Assembly: GCA_934254985.1 (NCBI GenBank)
Contig: CAKQMS010000026.1
Location: 1-42,781, forward strand
Source of the DNA: an uncultured Prevotella sp.
GTDB taxonomy: Bacteria; Bacteroidota; Bacteroidia; Bacteroidales; Bacteroidaceae
DNA length: 42,781 bases
Reading direction: 5' to 3'
The notes beneath the pieces were generated by a model, which was given only the letters and a program-made list of their open reading frames with translations, made no database searches and was not told where the DNA came from. Each line of letters starts with the position of its first letter. Position 1 is the stretch's first letter. The position numbers were made by a program, and so were the translations under genes. Positions 31,882 through 41,560 of the stretch are shown piece after piece.

Positions 31882-31889
31882 TATCTTTG
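31882..31889 (+). promoter_or_regulatory. -7 box immediately before the sensor kinase gene
   Basis: TATCTTTG matches TAnnTTTG and ends four bases before the ATG at 31894. No well-spaced -33 TTG is seen. The predicted transcript would begin at about the start codon. Confidence 0.5.
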
Positions 31890-31893
31890 CGAC

Positions 31894-33456
31894 ATGAAGA
31901 AGAAAACGATATGGATTATAGCCATAATAATGGGACTGTCGTTTGTGGTTCTGCTCGGACTGCAGCTCACATACATCCAGGAAATGGCTAATATGAAAAA
32001 GGAACAGTTCGACGAGTCGGTGAACCGTGCGCTGTACCAAGCTTCAAGAAACTTGGAGTTGAACCAAACTCTTAAGTACTTGGAGAAGGATGTCAACGAA
32101 ACTGAGCGCAAAGCCTTTAAGCGCGACTCTGTGGGCACACGTAGTGGCGATTTAGACGATGGCACCGTTCAGCATTCGCACCAATATTCGGTGATAGGCA
32201 AGGATGGCACCATATACTCTTCGTTCGAGCTAAAGACTATTGCCACACGACCTTCGCAGATGCCTAAGGCAATGATATTGCGATCAGACCGCAATTCTAT
32301 TTCTGAGGCAAGCAAGTCGCTACAGGAGATAGTGAAGAATAGATATGTATACCAGAAAGCGCTACTTGACGAGGTTGTTTACAACATCCTCTACCAGGCT
32401 TCTGAGAAACCATTGAAGGAACGCATCAACTTCCGACTCCTCGACCAAGATATCAAGGCAGAGCTGATGAACAATGGTATCAATATTCCATATCACTTCA
32501 CCGTAACCACCCAAGACGGTCGCGAGGTTTACCGCTGTCCTGACTATACTGGCGATGGCATAGAATATACCTACTCGCAGGTGCTCTTCCGCAACGACCC
32601 TGCCAACAAGATGGGAGTAGTGAAGATTCACTTCCCCGACATGAGTAGCTATATCTATTCAAGCATCCGCTTCATGATACCTTCTGTGGTGTTCACATTG
32701 GTGCTGCTCGTAACCTTTATCTTCACCATCGTGGTGATATTCCGCCAAAAGAGATATTCGGAGATAAAGAACGACTTCATAAACAATATGACCCACGAGC
32801 TCAAGACTCCTATCGCCAGCATCTCGCTTGCTGCTCAGATGCTCAATGACAAGAGCGTGACAAAGAGCGAGAAGATGATGGAACACCTCGGAGGTGTAAT
32901 CAACGACGAGACAAAGCGACTGAGATTCCTCGTAGAGAAGGTGTTGCAGATGTCGATGTTTGACAAGAAGAAGGCGGTATTCAAGAAAAAGGAACTCGAC
33001 CTCAACGAGATGGTGGAGAATACAGCAAAGTCGTTCTCGCTCAGAGTGGAGCATACTGGCGGTAAGATATATACCGAGATTGAGGCTATCGACTCTACGA
33101 TGTATGTCGACGAGATGCACTTCCAGAATGTCATCTTCAACCTCATGGACAACGCCGTGAAATATCGCAAGATGGATAAGCCACTCGATATTTATCTTCG
33201 CACATGGAACGACGACGAGCATCTTTACCTCTCTATCCGCGACACAGGATTGGGTATAAAGAAGGAGAACCTAAAGAAGATATTCGATAAGTTCTACCGC
33301 GTGCATACTGGAAATGTCCACGATGCCAAGGGCTTCGGTCTCGGCTTGGCTTACGTCCACAAGGTTGTCGACCTTCACGATGGCGAGATAAAGGTAGAGA
33401 GCGAATATGGCAAGGGTACCACTTTCACCATCAAGCTACCTGTTATAAAAGGGTAG
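31894..33456 (+). CDS. rprX: Sensor histidine kinase, RprX-like
   Basis: This 520-residue protein has two membrane helices (about 6-28 and 260-283) flanking a periplasmic sensor domain of about 230 residues. A HisKA domain follows, with the phospho-acceptor H301 in NNMTHELKTP, and then a HATPase domain with its N box (LMDNAVKY), G1 (DTGLGIK) and G2 (GFGLGLAYV) motifs. Length and N-terminus resemble RprX of Bacteroides, first described in relation to tetracycline resistance; the gene name rests on memory. The response regulator follows after 77 bases. The helix begins at residue 5, which supports this start codon even though the -7 box is so close. Confidence 0.88.
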   Translation: MKKKTIWIIAIIMGLSFVVLLGLQLTYIQEMANMKKEQFDESVNRALYQASRNLELNQTLKYLEKDVNETERKAFKRDSVGTRSGDLDDGTVQHSHQYSVIGKDGTIYSSFELKTIATRPSQMPKAMILRSDRNSISEASKSLQEIVKNRYVYQKALLDEVVYNILYQASEKPLKERINFRLLDQDIKAELMNNGINIPYHFTVTTQDGREVYRCPDYTGDGIEYTYSQVLFRNDPANKMGVVKIHFPDMSSYIYSSIRFMIPSVVFTLVLLVTFIFTIVVIFRQKRYSEIKNDFINNMTHELKTPIASISLAAQMLNDKSVTKSEKMMEHLGGVINDETKRLRFLVEKVLQMSMFDKKKAVFKKKELDLNEMVENTAKSFSLRVEHTGGKIYTEIEAIDSTMYVDEMHFQNVIFNLMDNAVKYRKMDKPLDIYLRTWNDDEHLYLSIRDTGLGIKKENLKKIFDKFYRVHTGNVHDAKGFGLGLAYVHKVVDLHDGEIKVESEYGKGTTFTIKLPVIKG

Positions 33457-33533
33457 CCATCGTAATCAAATGAAAGAAACCAAATAAAAAGGAATTAAAT
33501 AACGAAATAATTAATAAATAAAAAAATACAACT

Positions 33534-34232
33534 ATGGAAGAGAATTTGAAAATCTTGTTGTGCGAGGATGATGAAAACCTCGGCATGTTGCTCCGTGAAT
33601 ATCTTCAGGCTAAGGGCTATGAGGCTGTGCTTTGTCCTGATGGCGAAGCTGGTTACAGAGAATTCCAAAAGACAAAGTTTGATATCTGCGTGCTCGACGT
33701 GATGATGCCTAAGAAGGATGGTTTCTCGCTCGCACAGGATATTCGCCAGCAGAATGCTGAGTTGCCAATCATCTTCCTCACCGCTAAGACATTGAAGGAA
33801 GATATCCTTGAAGGTTTCAAGATTGGTGCCGACGACTATATCACCAAACCTTTCTCTATGGAAGAGCTTGTGATGCGTATCGAGGCTATCCTCAGACGAG
33901 TAAAAGGTAAGAAGACTCGCGAGAATACTATCTATCATATAGGTCGCTTCACTTTCGATACTCAGAAGCAGCTCCTCTCTATCGGAGATAAGCAGACTAA
34001 GCTCACCACAAAGGAGAATGAGCTCCTCGCTCTGCTCTGCGCTCATGCCAACGAAATATTGCAGCGCGACTATGCTTTGAAGACTATCTGGATTGACGAC
34101 AACTACTTCAACGCTCGCTCTATGGATGTTTACATCACCAAGCTTCGTAAGCACCTCAAGGAGGATGATCAGATTGAAATCATCAACATCCACGGTCGTG
34201 GCTACAAGCTCATCACACCAGAAGAAGAATAA
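33534..34232 (+). CDS. rprY: OmpR-family response regulator, RprY-like
   Basis: This 232-residue protein has a receiver domain (1-120) with acidic residues E11-D12-D13, the phospho-acceptor D55 in VLDVMMPKKDG and the conserved lysine in YITKPF. A winged-helix DNA-binding domain follows (about 130-228), containing LTTKENELLALL and NARSMDVYITKLRKHL. It is the partner of the sensor kinase immediately upstream and probably shares its transcript. The terminator 20 bases downstream ends the unit. Its targets cannot be read from this window. Confidence 0.92.
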   Translation: MEENLKILLCEDDENLGMLLREYLQAKGYEAVLCPDGEAGYREFQKTKFDICVLDVMMPKKDGFSLAQDIRQQNAELPIIFLTAKTLKEDILEGFKIGADDYITKPFSMEELVMRIEAILRRVKGKKTRENTIYHIGRFTFDTQKQLLSIGDKQTKLTTKENELLALLCAHANEILQRDYALKTIWIDDNYFNARSMDVYITKLRKHLKEDDQIEIINIHGRGYKLITPEEE

Positions 34233-34251
34233 AACATTTTACTATAAAAAT

Positions 34252-34289
34252 AGCCAACCCTTCCACCTCGGAGGGGCTGGCTTTATTTC
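34252..34289 (+). terminator. Terminator after the response regulator
   Basis: AGCCA (34252-34256) and CCCT (34258-34261) pair with AGGG (34272-34275) and TGGCT (34278-34282), with a small bulge. TTTATTT follows. It ends just before the endonuclease III start at 34300. Confidence 0.65.
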
Positions 34290-34299
34290 ATTATACAGC

Positions 34300-34941
34300 A
34301 TGACAAGAAAAGAGCGCTACACCTTCATCCTTGATTATTTTGGCAAGAAAATGCCCGTTGTTACCACAGAGCTAAATTTCGGCAACGCCTTCCAGTTGCT
34401 CGTTGCTACTATGCTTAGTGCGCAATGCACCGACGCTCGTGTAAACATGGTAACGCCAGCCCTCTTTGCCCGCTATCCTAATGCCGCAGAAATGGCGAAG
34501 GCAGAAGTGGGGGAAGTATTGGAATATGTGAAGAGCGTTAGCTATCCTAATGCCAAAGCTAAGCATTTGGTAGAAATGGCGCAGATGCTCACCGATGCTT
34601 ATGGTGGCGAGATGCCCGATAGTATTGACGAGCTTACAAAGCTCCCTGGTGTAGGCAGAAAAACAGCCAACGTGATGCTTGCTGTATGGTTTGAGAAACC
34701 TGCTATGGCTGTAGACACTCATGTGTTTAGAGTGAGCCATAGGTTAGGGCTTGTTTCCGATTCCGACAACACTCCGCAGAAGGTGGAAACAACATTGATG
34801 AAGAATATCCCACCCTCGCTTGCCAGTCGCGCCCACCATTGGCTACTATTGCATGGACGATATGTATGCAAGAGCCAAAAGCCTAAATGCGATGAATGCG
34901 AACTAAAGGCTGTATGCAAACATCCTAATCCTAAGTCCTAA
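34300..34941 (+). CDS. nth: Endonuclease III (DNA glycosylase/AP lyase)
   Basis: The protein is 213 residues from ATG 34300; the frame stays open upstream through the response regulator gene, but that part is a shadow. The helix-hairpin-helix LPGVGRKTANVML, catalytic K121 and D139 (VDTHVFR), and the iron-sulfur pattern C-x6-C-x2-C-x5-C near the C-terminus are all present. It removes oxidised pyrimidines in base excision repair. Length and residue numbering match the E. coli enzyme within one residue. A heptamer array follows the stop codon. Confidence 0.95.
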   Translation: MTRKERYTFILDYFGKKMPVVTTELNFGNAFQLLVATMLSAQCTDARVNMVTPALFARYPNAAEMAKAEVGEVLEYVKSVSYPNAKAKHLVEMAQMLTDAYGGEMPDSIDELTKLPGVGRKTANVMLAVWFEKPAMAVDTHVFRVSHRLGLVSDSDNTPQKVETTLMKNIPPSLASRAHHWLLLHGRYVCKSQKPKCDECELKAVCKHPNPKS

Positions 34942-34963
34942 CTTCATTACTTCCATTTAATTT

Positions 34964-34998
34964 TTCACTCTTCACTCTTCACTCTTCACTCTTCACTA
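34964..34998 (+). repeat. Five tandem TTCACTC heptamers
   Basis: Units start at 34964, 34971, 34978, 34985 and 34992. The first four are perfect and the last ends in A. The array ends three bases before the ATG of the next gene (35002), where promoter or leader sequence would be expected. Confidence 0.92.
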
Positions 34999-35001
34999 AA
35001 A

Positions 35002-35937
35002 ATGCTTTCCCTACTATTAGCCTCTTTCCTAACCCTCGTAGAACTTAACTGCGAGAATCTCTTCGACTGCCACCACGACAGCCTAAAACAAGACTATGCT
35101 TTTCTGCCCGATGGCACATACCATTGGACACCTAATAAATATTGGAAGAAGCTAAACAACATAGGGCAGACAATATTATCGTGTAGCGATTCTACCACGC
35201 TGATGGTGCCCGACATCGTAGCCCTAACCGAAGTAGAAAACGACTCCGTGATGCGTGACCTTACTAAGCGTTCGCTATTGCGAAATGCAAAATACGAATA
35301 TATCATGACCTCTTCGCCCGACATTCGAGGCATTGATGTGGTGCTGATGTATTCGCCAGCAGCTTTTCATCCTCTTTTTCATGCCTCCATACCTGTACCT
35401 ATGCCTGAGGGCTCACGTCCTACGCGCGATATATTGTATGTAAAGGGCGAAACTCATGCCATAAATAGCTTGCACCTCTTTGTTGTGCATGCGCCAAGTA
35501 GGGCAGGAGGCGAACTAAGAACAAGGAAATTTCGTATGCTCGTGGCTGAGAAGGTGTGCCATGTCATAGACTCCATCAATAATGCCGATAAGGATGCCCA
35601 CATCGTTGTCGTGGGCGACTTCAACGACTATGCCAAGGATGCTTCGCTAAAATATTTCAGCAACCATGGTATGACAAACATTTCAGCCTCGGCAAAAGGC
35701 AGTAATGGCGCTAAGGGCACTTATAGATATCAGGGAGAGTGGGGAAGTCTTGACCACATATTGATAAATGACAATATGCTGAAAAGACGATTGTCGTGCC
35801 GCATCAACGATGCACCATTCCTCACAGAGGAAGATGCAAAGTTTGGCGGACGTAAGCCACGCCGCAACTTTGTTGGCCCATCATGGCGCAATGGCTATAG
35901 CGACCATCTGCCATTAGTAGCGGTATTTAGCCATTAA
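35002..35937 (+). CDS. Endonuclease/exonuclease/phosphatase-family protein
   Basis: This 311-residue protein has the fold's metal and catalytic motifs in order: ELNCENLFD (about 14-22), VVVGDFNDYA, SLDHILIND and the final GYSDHLPLVAVFS. The family includes DNases, phosphodiesterases and sphingomyelinases, so the substrate is open. A short hydrophobic N-terminus runs straight into the first catalytic strand; it is a poor signal peptide, whereas relatives I recall have a longer one. The true start could have been disturbed by the heptamer array three bases upstream, but no earlier in-frame ATG was found. The gene converges on the protease gene, with 51 bases between. Confidence 0.85.
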   Translation: MLSLLLASFLTLVELNCENLFDCHHDSLKQDYAFLPDGTYHWTPNKYWKKLNNIGQTILSCSDSTTLMVPDIVALTEVENDSVMRDLTKRSLLRNAKYEYIMTSSPDIRGIDVVLMYSPAAFHPLFHASIPVPMPEGSRPTRDILYVKGETHAINSLHLFVVHAPSRAGGELRTRKFRMLVAEKVCHVIDSINNADKDAHIVVVGDFNDYAKDASLKYFSNHGMTNISASAKGSNGAKGTYRYQGEWGSLDHILINDNMLKRRLSCRINDAPFLTEEDAKFGGRKPRRNFVGPSWRNGYSDHLPLVAVFSH

Positions 35938-35988
35938 AGCATTATTAAGCCATTAATGGCAGAATTCCTTAGTTGCGGTATTGGCTTT

Positions 35989-37218
35989 TTAGTTTGTTGT
36001 ATCTTGTGCCCACTTGGTGTTTCTCCATCCGCGCTCAGCCACAGGGTTGATGCTTGGGGCAGAAGTTGTTAGACCAGAGAATTCGTTTACTGTGATGTAT
36101 GTCGGACCTTGATAATAATAAAGGTACGAATACAGTTTTTCTGTCGATTTCTTATATTTCACAACCTTATCAAGCTGCTTTGTAAACTTAGTTTTCAAAG
36201 CCTCGTCTTGGCAAAGATTGTCTACATAGCTGCCAAGGTCGTAGAACATGGCGGTATTGAAACCATCAAGCACCTGCACACTATCCCGCAGCGAAGCGTC
36301 GAAAGAATAAGAAGCATTTATCTCCTTCATAATCTTTGCCAAGTCGTCCATTTGTCGGCAGTCGATGGCTGCAATCGAACCATAAGGATAAGAATATGAA
36401 GAAAAGAAATTATAGTAGGTATTCACCATCTGACTATAGTCGGGAGTAGCCGAAGCCAATGAGCTCCACATAGCTTTATATGGCATACCCACAGCCATAA
36501 TCTCGCTCGTTGATGCCACCATAAAGTTTGTCACATCCTTCATCTCGTAGGCTGTCTCCACGTTTGCCATATAGCAGTTGTCGAACAATATGTATTGCAT
36601 CTTGGTGTTAGTCTGCTTTATAGCTTCCGAAAGGGTACTGATGTCGATACGATATTCTTCTAACCCAGAGCCTACAGCACCTAAGAATCTTGTCAGAGGA
36701 TAGTTGCCTATCTTGCCTTGCGCATACTGCATGCCATAGGCTTTAGCCATGTTAGGATAATCCAGCCAATCATTTTTGCCCGTCCATCCTGTGCCGTGGC
36801 AACCAATAATCATAGCATAGTTCAAAGCATTAGAGCGCTCCTTCACCTTATTTATTATAGTGGCTATGCCCTCGGCTGTGGTGCAGTCTTTAGAGTTGTA
36901 AGACTGTATGGTGTCGTTTTTGCAAACGCTATTCTTATATATGATTTCGTATAGATAGGCTTTGCTACTGTTGCTTGCTGCAGCCACAAAGAGTCGAGTG
37001 TTTTTGAGTCCCTTCTGAGCCTTTATGCCAGCTTTTATGCTGTCGAGATTAGCCATCAGCGATTGGTGCAAACTATTGTCGCTCCAAGGCATAAACACCA
37101 ATATCGACTGCTGCGTATAACCAGTTTCTTCCTGCTCATCTTTATCTGAGCAGGATGAAAATATGGTAGTCATAGCCATCATCATAGCGATGGCTATGAA
37201 AGATAGTCGGTTGTGCAT
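35989..37218 (-). CDS. Clostripain-family (C11) cysteine protease lipoprotein
   Basis: This 409-residue protein starts with a lipoprotein signal (lipobox IFSSC, C23). The peptidase C11 catalytic pair is H141 in IIGCHGTGW and C215 in LFDNCYMANVETAYEM. Family members cut after Arg or Lys, and some Bacteroidota members activate other surface or secreted proteins. This one would sit on the periplasmic or outer face of a membrane. It lies four bases after valS on the same strand, so it is probably co-transcribed with a housekeeping synthetase, an odd partner. I see no substrate gene nearby. Confidence 0.87.
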   Translation of the reverse strand: MHNRLSFIAIAMMMAMTTIFSSCSDKDEQEETGYTQQSILVFMPWSDNSLHQSLMANLDSIKAGIKAQKGLKNTRLFVAAASNSSKAYLYEIIYKNSVCKNDTIQSYNSKDCTTAEGIATIINKVKERSNALNYAMIIGCHGTGWTGKNDWLDYPNMAKAYGMQYAQGKIGNYPLTRFLGAVGSGLEEYRIDISTLSEAIKQTNTKMQYILFDNCYMANVETAYEMKDVTNFMVASTSEIMAVGMPYKAMWSSLASATPDYSQMVNTYYNFFSSYSYPYGSIAAIDCRQMDDLAKIMKEINASYSFDASLRDSVQVLDGFNTAMFYDLGSYVDNLCQDEALKTKFTKQLDKVVKYKKSTEKLYSYLYYYQGPTYITVNEFSGLTTSAPSINPVAERGWRNTKWAQDTTN

Positions 37219-37222
37219 ACTT

Positions 37223-39922
37223 TTATTTCTTGAGTTCTGCGATAGTCTCTTTCAAGGCTGCAATCTTCTCCTCAGAGTCGCTCTTCTTCTTGCGCTCAAG
37301 AGCCACAACAGCCTCAGGAGCGTTAGCCACGAACTTCTCGTTAGATAGCTTCTTGTTGATGCCAGCCAAGAATCCCTCAAGGTGCTTGAGCTGAGCCTCT
37401 GCCTTTTCGATTTCAGCAGCCACATCAATCTTGTCGCCAAGTGGTACGGCATATTCTGTTGTGCCAACCATGAATGCTGATGCTGTGCCGCCCTTTTCGC
37501 TAACCACAGCAATCTCGTCGAGATTAGCCATCTTTGCCAATACGCAGTTGTAAGCCTCAAGCTCGTTTGCACCTACAATCTGCAACTTCAAAGCCTCGCG
37601 TGGCGAGATGTTCTTCTGGTTGCGGATAGTGCGCACGCCACCGATAATCTGTTTCAGCAGTTCGATGTTTGCTGTCAGTGCCTGCTCGTCGGCAGTAGGA
37701 GCCTCGAGTTCCAACTTGTCGCTCATGATAGACTCGCCATCCTTGCGCTCGTAGATGTTCTGCCACAACTCTTCGGTGATGAAAGGCATGAATGGGTGGA
37801 GCATCTTAAGCAATGTCTCGAAGAAGCGGAGAGTAGCATCGTATGACGCCTTGTCCATAGGCTTCTGATATTCAGGCTTCACCATCTCGAGATACCAAGA
37901 TGAGAACTCATCCCAGAACAAGCGATATACTGCCATCAAGGCCTCGGAGATACGATACTTCTTAAACAAGTCGTTGACCTCAGTATTCACCTCCTTCAAT
38001 TTAGCCTCAAACCACTTCACAGCCACCTTGTTAGCCTCAGGCTGCTCGATGTCGGCAGTCTCCCATCCCTTAACCAGGCGGAAGGCATTCCATATCTTGT
38101 TGTTGAAGTTACGTCCCTGCTCGCAAAGGCTCTCGTCGAAGAGGATGTCGTTGCCTGCAGGAGCCGAGAGCATCATACCCATACGTACGCCGTCGGCACC
38201 AAACTTCTCGATAAGTTCGATTGGGTCAGGCGAGTTGCCGAGCGATTTCGACATCTTGCGACCAAGCTTATCGCGCACGATACCTGTGAAGTATACATTC
38301 TTGAATGGGAATTTGCCCATGTATTCCTCGCCAGCCATAATCATACGTGCCACCCAGAAGAAGATGATATCCGGACCAGTCACCAAGTCGCTTGTTGGAT
38401 AATAATAGTTTATCTCCTCGTTGCCAGGGTTGTTGATACCGTCGAAGAGCGAGATAGGCCACAACCATGATGAGAACCATGTGTCGAGAGCATCCTCGTC
38501 TTGCTTCAAGTCTTCGAGCTTCATGTCAGCCTTGCCAGACTTCTGCTGTGCAAGCTTCAAAGCCTCTTCTGCAGTCTCTGCCACTACGAAGTCGTTTTCG
38601 CCCTCGCCATAGAAGTAGGCTGGAATACGATGACCCCACCATAGCTGACGCGAGATACACCAGTCCTGAATGTTGTCGAGCCAGTTCTTGTATGTGGTCT
38701 TGTATTTTGCAGGATAGAAGTTCATTTCGCCATCCATTACAGGAGGCAAAGCGATGTCGGCAAAGTGCTGCATCTTGAGGAACCATTGCAACGAGAGGCG
38801 TGGCTCGATTACGGTGTCAGGATTACGCTCCGAATAGCCCACCTTGTTGTTATAGTCTTCCACGCGCTCCATCAATCCTGCAGCCTCAAGATCCTTTGTA
38901 ATAACCTTGCGGCATTCGAAACGGTCCATGCCTACATATAGTGGCGACTGCTCCGAGATAGTACCGTCGGCATTAAAGATGTCGATAGTCTCAAGGTTAT
39001 GAGTCTTGCCGAGCATGTAGTCGTTGGTGTCGTGGGCTGGAGTAACCTTCAAACATCCAGTACCAAACTCTACGTCTACATAGCGGTCTTCGATAACAGG
39101 AATCACTCTGTTTACCAATGGCACGATAACTTTCTTGCCCTTCAACCATTGGTTCTTTGGGTCCTTAGGGTTGATACACATAGCGGTATCGCCCATGATA
39201 GTCTCAGGACGAGTTGTAGCCACTACAGCATAATATCCCTTTTCATCCTTGTGGATGATGTTGCCCTCAGCCTTCAGCGCCTCCTCGTTGTCGAGGGCTG
39301 TAAGTCCGTCAACATAATATTTCAGATGATATAGCTTCGACTGCTCGTCTTTGTAAACCACCTCTTCGTTGCTCAAAGCGGTCTGTGCCTTTGGATCCCA
39401 GTTTACCATGCGCAAGCCACGATAAATGAGTCCCTTGTTGTATAGGTCTACAAACACTTTGATAACGCTCTCCGAACGCTTCTCGTCCATGGTAAAGGCT
39501 GTGCGGTCCCAGTCGCACGAAGCACCCAAACGGCGCAACTGCTTCAGGATGATGCCACCATGCTCGTGAGTCCAGTCCCAAGCGTGCTTCAAGAATTCCT
39601 CACGGCTCAAGTCGTGCTTCTTGATGCCCTGCTCAGCCAAACGCTTCACCACCTTAGCCTCGGTAGCGATAGATGCGTGGTCGGTACCTGGCACCCAGCA
39701 TGCGTTCTTGCCCTCCATGCGTGCACGGCGCACAAGGATATCCTGAATAGTGTTGTTGAGCATGTGTCCCATGTGCAACACACCAGTTACGTTTGGTGGA
39801 GGTATTACTATAGTGTATGGTTCTCTACCGTCTGGCTTGCTGCTGAAAAGTTTGTTGTCAAGCCAGTACTGATACCATTTCGACTCCACAGCTTGTGGGT
39901 CGTATTTGCTTGCTAATTCCAT
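37223..39922 (-). CDS. valS: Valyl-tRNA synthetase
   Basis: The protein is 899 residues from ATG 39922; the frame extends 24 codons further upstream, but that part is unlike the family and overlaps the promoter region. The class I motifs are HMGH (50-53, in [14 protein letters not shown]) and KMSKS (556-560). The editing domain (about 200-350) includes [13 protein letters not shown]. The C-terminal coiled-coil arm (about 830-899), rich in Lys and Glu, is typical of ValRS. It charges tRNA-Val and is essential. The protease gene follows with a four-base gap. Confidence 0.97.
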   Translation of the reverse strand: MELASKYDPQAVESKWYQYWLDNKLFSSKPDGREPYTIVIPPPNVTGVLHMGHMLNNTIQDILVRRARMEGKNACWVPGTDHASIATEAKVVKRLAEQGIKKHDLSREEFLKHAWDWTHEHGGIILKQLRRLGASCDWDRTAFTMDEKRSESVIKVFVDLYNKGLIYRGLRMVNWDPKAQTALSNEEVVYKDEQSKLYHLKYYVDGLTALDNEEALKAEGNIIHKDEKGYYAVVATTRPETIMGDTAMCINPKDPKNQWLKGKKVIVPLVNRVIPVIEDRYVDVEFGTGCLKVTPAHDTNDYMLGKTHNLETIDIFNADGTISEQSPLYVGMDRFECRKVITKDLEAAGLMERVEDYNNKVGYSERNPDTVIEPRLSLQWFLKMQHFADIALPPVMDGEMNFYPAKYKTTYKNWLDNIQDWCISRQLWWGHRIPAYFYGEGENDFVVAETAEEALKLAQQKSGKADMKLEDLKQDEDALDTWFSSWLWPISLFDGINNPGNEEINYYYPTSDLVTGPDIIFFWVARMIMAGEEYMGKFPFKNVYFTGIVRDKLGRKMSKSLGNSPDPIELIEKFGADGVRMGMMLSAPAGNDILFDESLCEQGRNFNNKIWNAFRLVKGWETADIEQPEANKVAVKWFEAKLKEVNTEVNDLFKKYRISEALMAVYRLFWDEFSSWYLEMVKPEYQKPMDKASYDATLRFFETLLKMLHPFMPFITEELWQNIYERKDGESIMSDKLELEAPTADEQALTANIELLKQIIGGVRTIRNQKNISPREALKLQIVGANELEAYNCVLAKMANLDEIAVVSEKGGTASAFMVGTTEYAVPLGDKIDVAAEIEKAEAQLKHLEGFLAGINKKLSNEKFVANAPEAVVALERKKKSDSEEKIAALKETIAELKK

Positions 39923-39964
39923 ATTGTTATTTGTTTTACTTGTTTTCTTATTATAAAATCGGTG

Positions 39965-39972
39965 CAAAATTA
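39965..39972 (-). promoter_or_regulatory. -7 box for valS
   Basis: TAATTTTG on the minus strand lies about 42 bases upstream of the valS ATG and matches TAnnTTTG. I did not find a convincing -33 element. Confidence 0.4.
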
Positions 39973-39994
39973 CGAAATTTTCGCCTAAAACCAT

Positions 39995-40002
39995 TAACTT
40001 TG
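39995..40002 (+). promoter_or_regulatory. -7 box for mazG
   Basis: TAACTTTG matches TAnnTTTG and lies 70 bases upstream of the mazG ATG. It is back-to-back with the valS box. No clear -33 element is visible. Confidence 0.45.
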
Positions 40003-40072
40003 CACAAATAAATAGGGGTAAGGCTCAATAATGGACAAACTATAGCCACAACTCTACAAAAATCATATCATA

Positions 40073-40924
40073 ATGCATACACGTGAAGAAAAACTAAAGG
40101 CTTTTGGCAGAATGCTCGATGTGGTAGACACTCTGCGCGAAAAATGTCCTTGGGATCGCAAGCAAACCAACGAGTCGTTGCGACCAAACACCATCGAAGA
40201 GGTGTTTGAACTTGCCGATGCCATTTCAAAATCTGATACCCACAACATCTGCAAGGAGCTTGGCGATGTGCTGCTCCATATCAGCTTCTATTCTCGCATA
40301 GGTTCCGAGACTGGCGATTTCGACATTGCCGATGTCTGCAATGCCCTTGTCGACAAGCTGATATTCCGTCATCCGCACGTATACCATCCTTCGCAGATTG
40401 GCGCTCCCGACCCTAAGCCATTGCCTTATGGCGAAGATAAGGCTGAGAATGCTGATGGCGAAGAGGTGAAAACGGCTCAGCAGGTGATACAAAACTGGGA
40501 ACAGCTGAAGCTGAAAGAGAAGGATGGCAACAAGACCGTACTCTCGGGTGTGCCTAATGCGCTACCTTCGCTCATCAAAGCTTATCGCATACAGGACAAG
40601 GCTCGCAACGTGGGCTTCGATTGGGAAGACAAGGGCGACGTCTGGGCAAAGGTGCGTGAAGAACTTGGCGAACTGGAAACAGAACTTCGCAACGAAGACC
40701 GCGACCGCTCTGAGGCTGAGCTTGGCGACTTCATATTCAGCGTGGTAAATGCTGCACGCCTATATAAGCTCAATCCTGACAACGCTCTTGAGCGCACCAA
40801 CCAAAAGTTCACTCGACGCTTCAACTATATCGAGGCTAAAGCTAAGGCTGCTGGTCGCAACATCAAAGACCTGACCTTGGGCGAAATGGATCAGCTTTGG
40901 AACGAGGCTAAAGCGCAGGAGTAG
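40073..40924 (+). CDS. mazG: Nucleoside triphosphate pyrophosphohydrolase MazG
   Basis: This 283-residue protein has two MazG-type domains. The first (about 10-125) carries LREKCPWDRKQTNESL, the metal-binding EEVFELADAI and the later ELGDVLLHI. The second (about 150-280) carries REELGELETE and EAELGDFIFSVVNAAR. The family hydrolyses non-canonical NTPs to NMPs and pyrophosphate, cleaning the nucleotide pool. It is divergent from valS and is followed after 51 bases by a small lipoprotein gene. Confidence 0.93.
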   Translation: MHTREEKLKAFGRMLDVVDTLREKCPWDRKQTNESLRPNTIEEVFELADAISKSDTHNICKELGDVLLHISFYSRIGSETGDFDIADVCNALVDKLIFRHPHVYHPSQIGAPDPKPLPYGEDKAENADGEEVKTAQQVIQNWEQLKLKEKDGNKTVLSGVPNALPSLIKAYRIQDKARNVGFDWEDKGDVWAKVREELGELETELRNEDRDRSEAELGDFIFSVVNAARLYKLNPDNALERTNQKFTRRFNYIEAKAKAAGRNIKDLTLGEMDQLWNEAKAQE

Positions 40925-40975
40925 AGTCCTTCCGACTTAGTCCCCCCGATGACTAAAATGTAAACCCCTAAAAAT

Positions 40976-41554
40976 ATGAAATATATGAAGAAAACAATAA
41001 CACGTTTATCATCATTGTCTGTTGTGGCTTTGATGCTATTTGCAGCCTGCGACTCACGCCATGCTGCACAGCCTGCCGACTCTGATGCCGACACCACTAT
41101 CACAGAGGCTATTGCCGACAGCTCAGTATATGGCATTGTGGGCGAGGGTACAGCCATGCACACCCTTGAGGTTATTACCGACGTTGGCGACACGCTCGAA
41201 TTTGTGCTTGCTGATGCCGATACTGATGTGCCTACAGTTCTTGGTGGTCTTTTGGCTGGCGACCGTGTGGCAGTAGTTTCCCACAAGGCTGATGGCGAAC
41301 AGGTGGCTGACAAGGTTGTCAACATCACATCGCTTTTGGGCAAATGGACCAGCATCGACAAGAGTTTCGAAATTCGCGAAGGAGGCATCGTGGAGTCGAC
41401 TGTAAAAGCTGAAACAAATCCATGGACATCGTGGAAACTCAACAATGGCAACATCATCCTTAACTCCGACACTTTCCAGATTGATGTGCTCGGTCCCGAC
41501 TCTCTATGCCTGGAGACCGCCGACGGCATCTTCGCTTACAAGAGACAACAATAA
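40976..41554 (+). CDS. Small lipoprotein, function unknown (lipocalin-like end)
   Basis: This 192-residue protein has a lipoprotein signal with lipobox LFAAC (C25). The mature N-terminus is acidic (DSDADTTITEA). The middle (about 50-110) looks like an OB-fold-type small domain, GIVGEGTAMHTLEVITDVGD onward. The C-terminal half (about 115-190; LLGKWTSIDKSFEIREGG and the repeated short strands) resembles lipocalin-like domains of Bacteroidales lipoproteins. I do not recognise a specific function. A second ATG three codons in is an equally plausible start. It lies six bases before the RNase Z gene, so they share a transcript. Confidence 0.8.
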   Translation: MKYMKKTITRLSSLSVVALMLFAACDSRHAAQPADSDADTTITEAIADSSVYGIVGEGTAMHTLEVITDVGDTLEFVLADADTDVPTVLGGLLAGDRVAVVSHKADGEQVADKVVNITSLLGKWTSIDKSFEIREGGIVESTVKAETNPWTSWKLNNGNIILNSDTFQIDVLGPDSLCLETADGIFAYKRQQ

Positions 41555-41560
41555 CAGACC

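Noticed and set aside
34093..34299. Upstream extension of endonuclease III
   Set aside because: It overlaps the response regulator gene in another frame; the residues are Ser/Thr-rich noise and the family starts at the ATG at 34300.
39923..39994. 24-codon upstream extension of valS
   Set aside because: It covers the probable -7 box, and ValRS proteins normally begin close to ELASKYDP.
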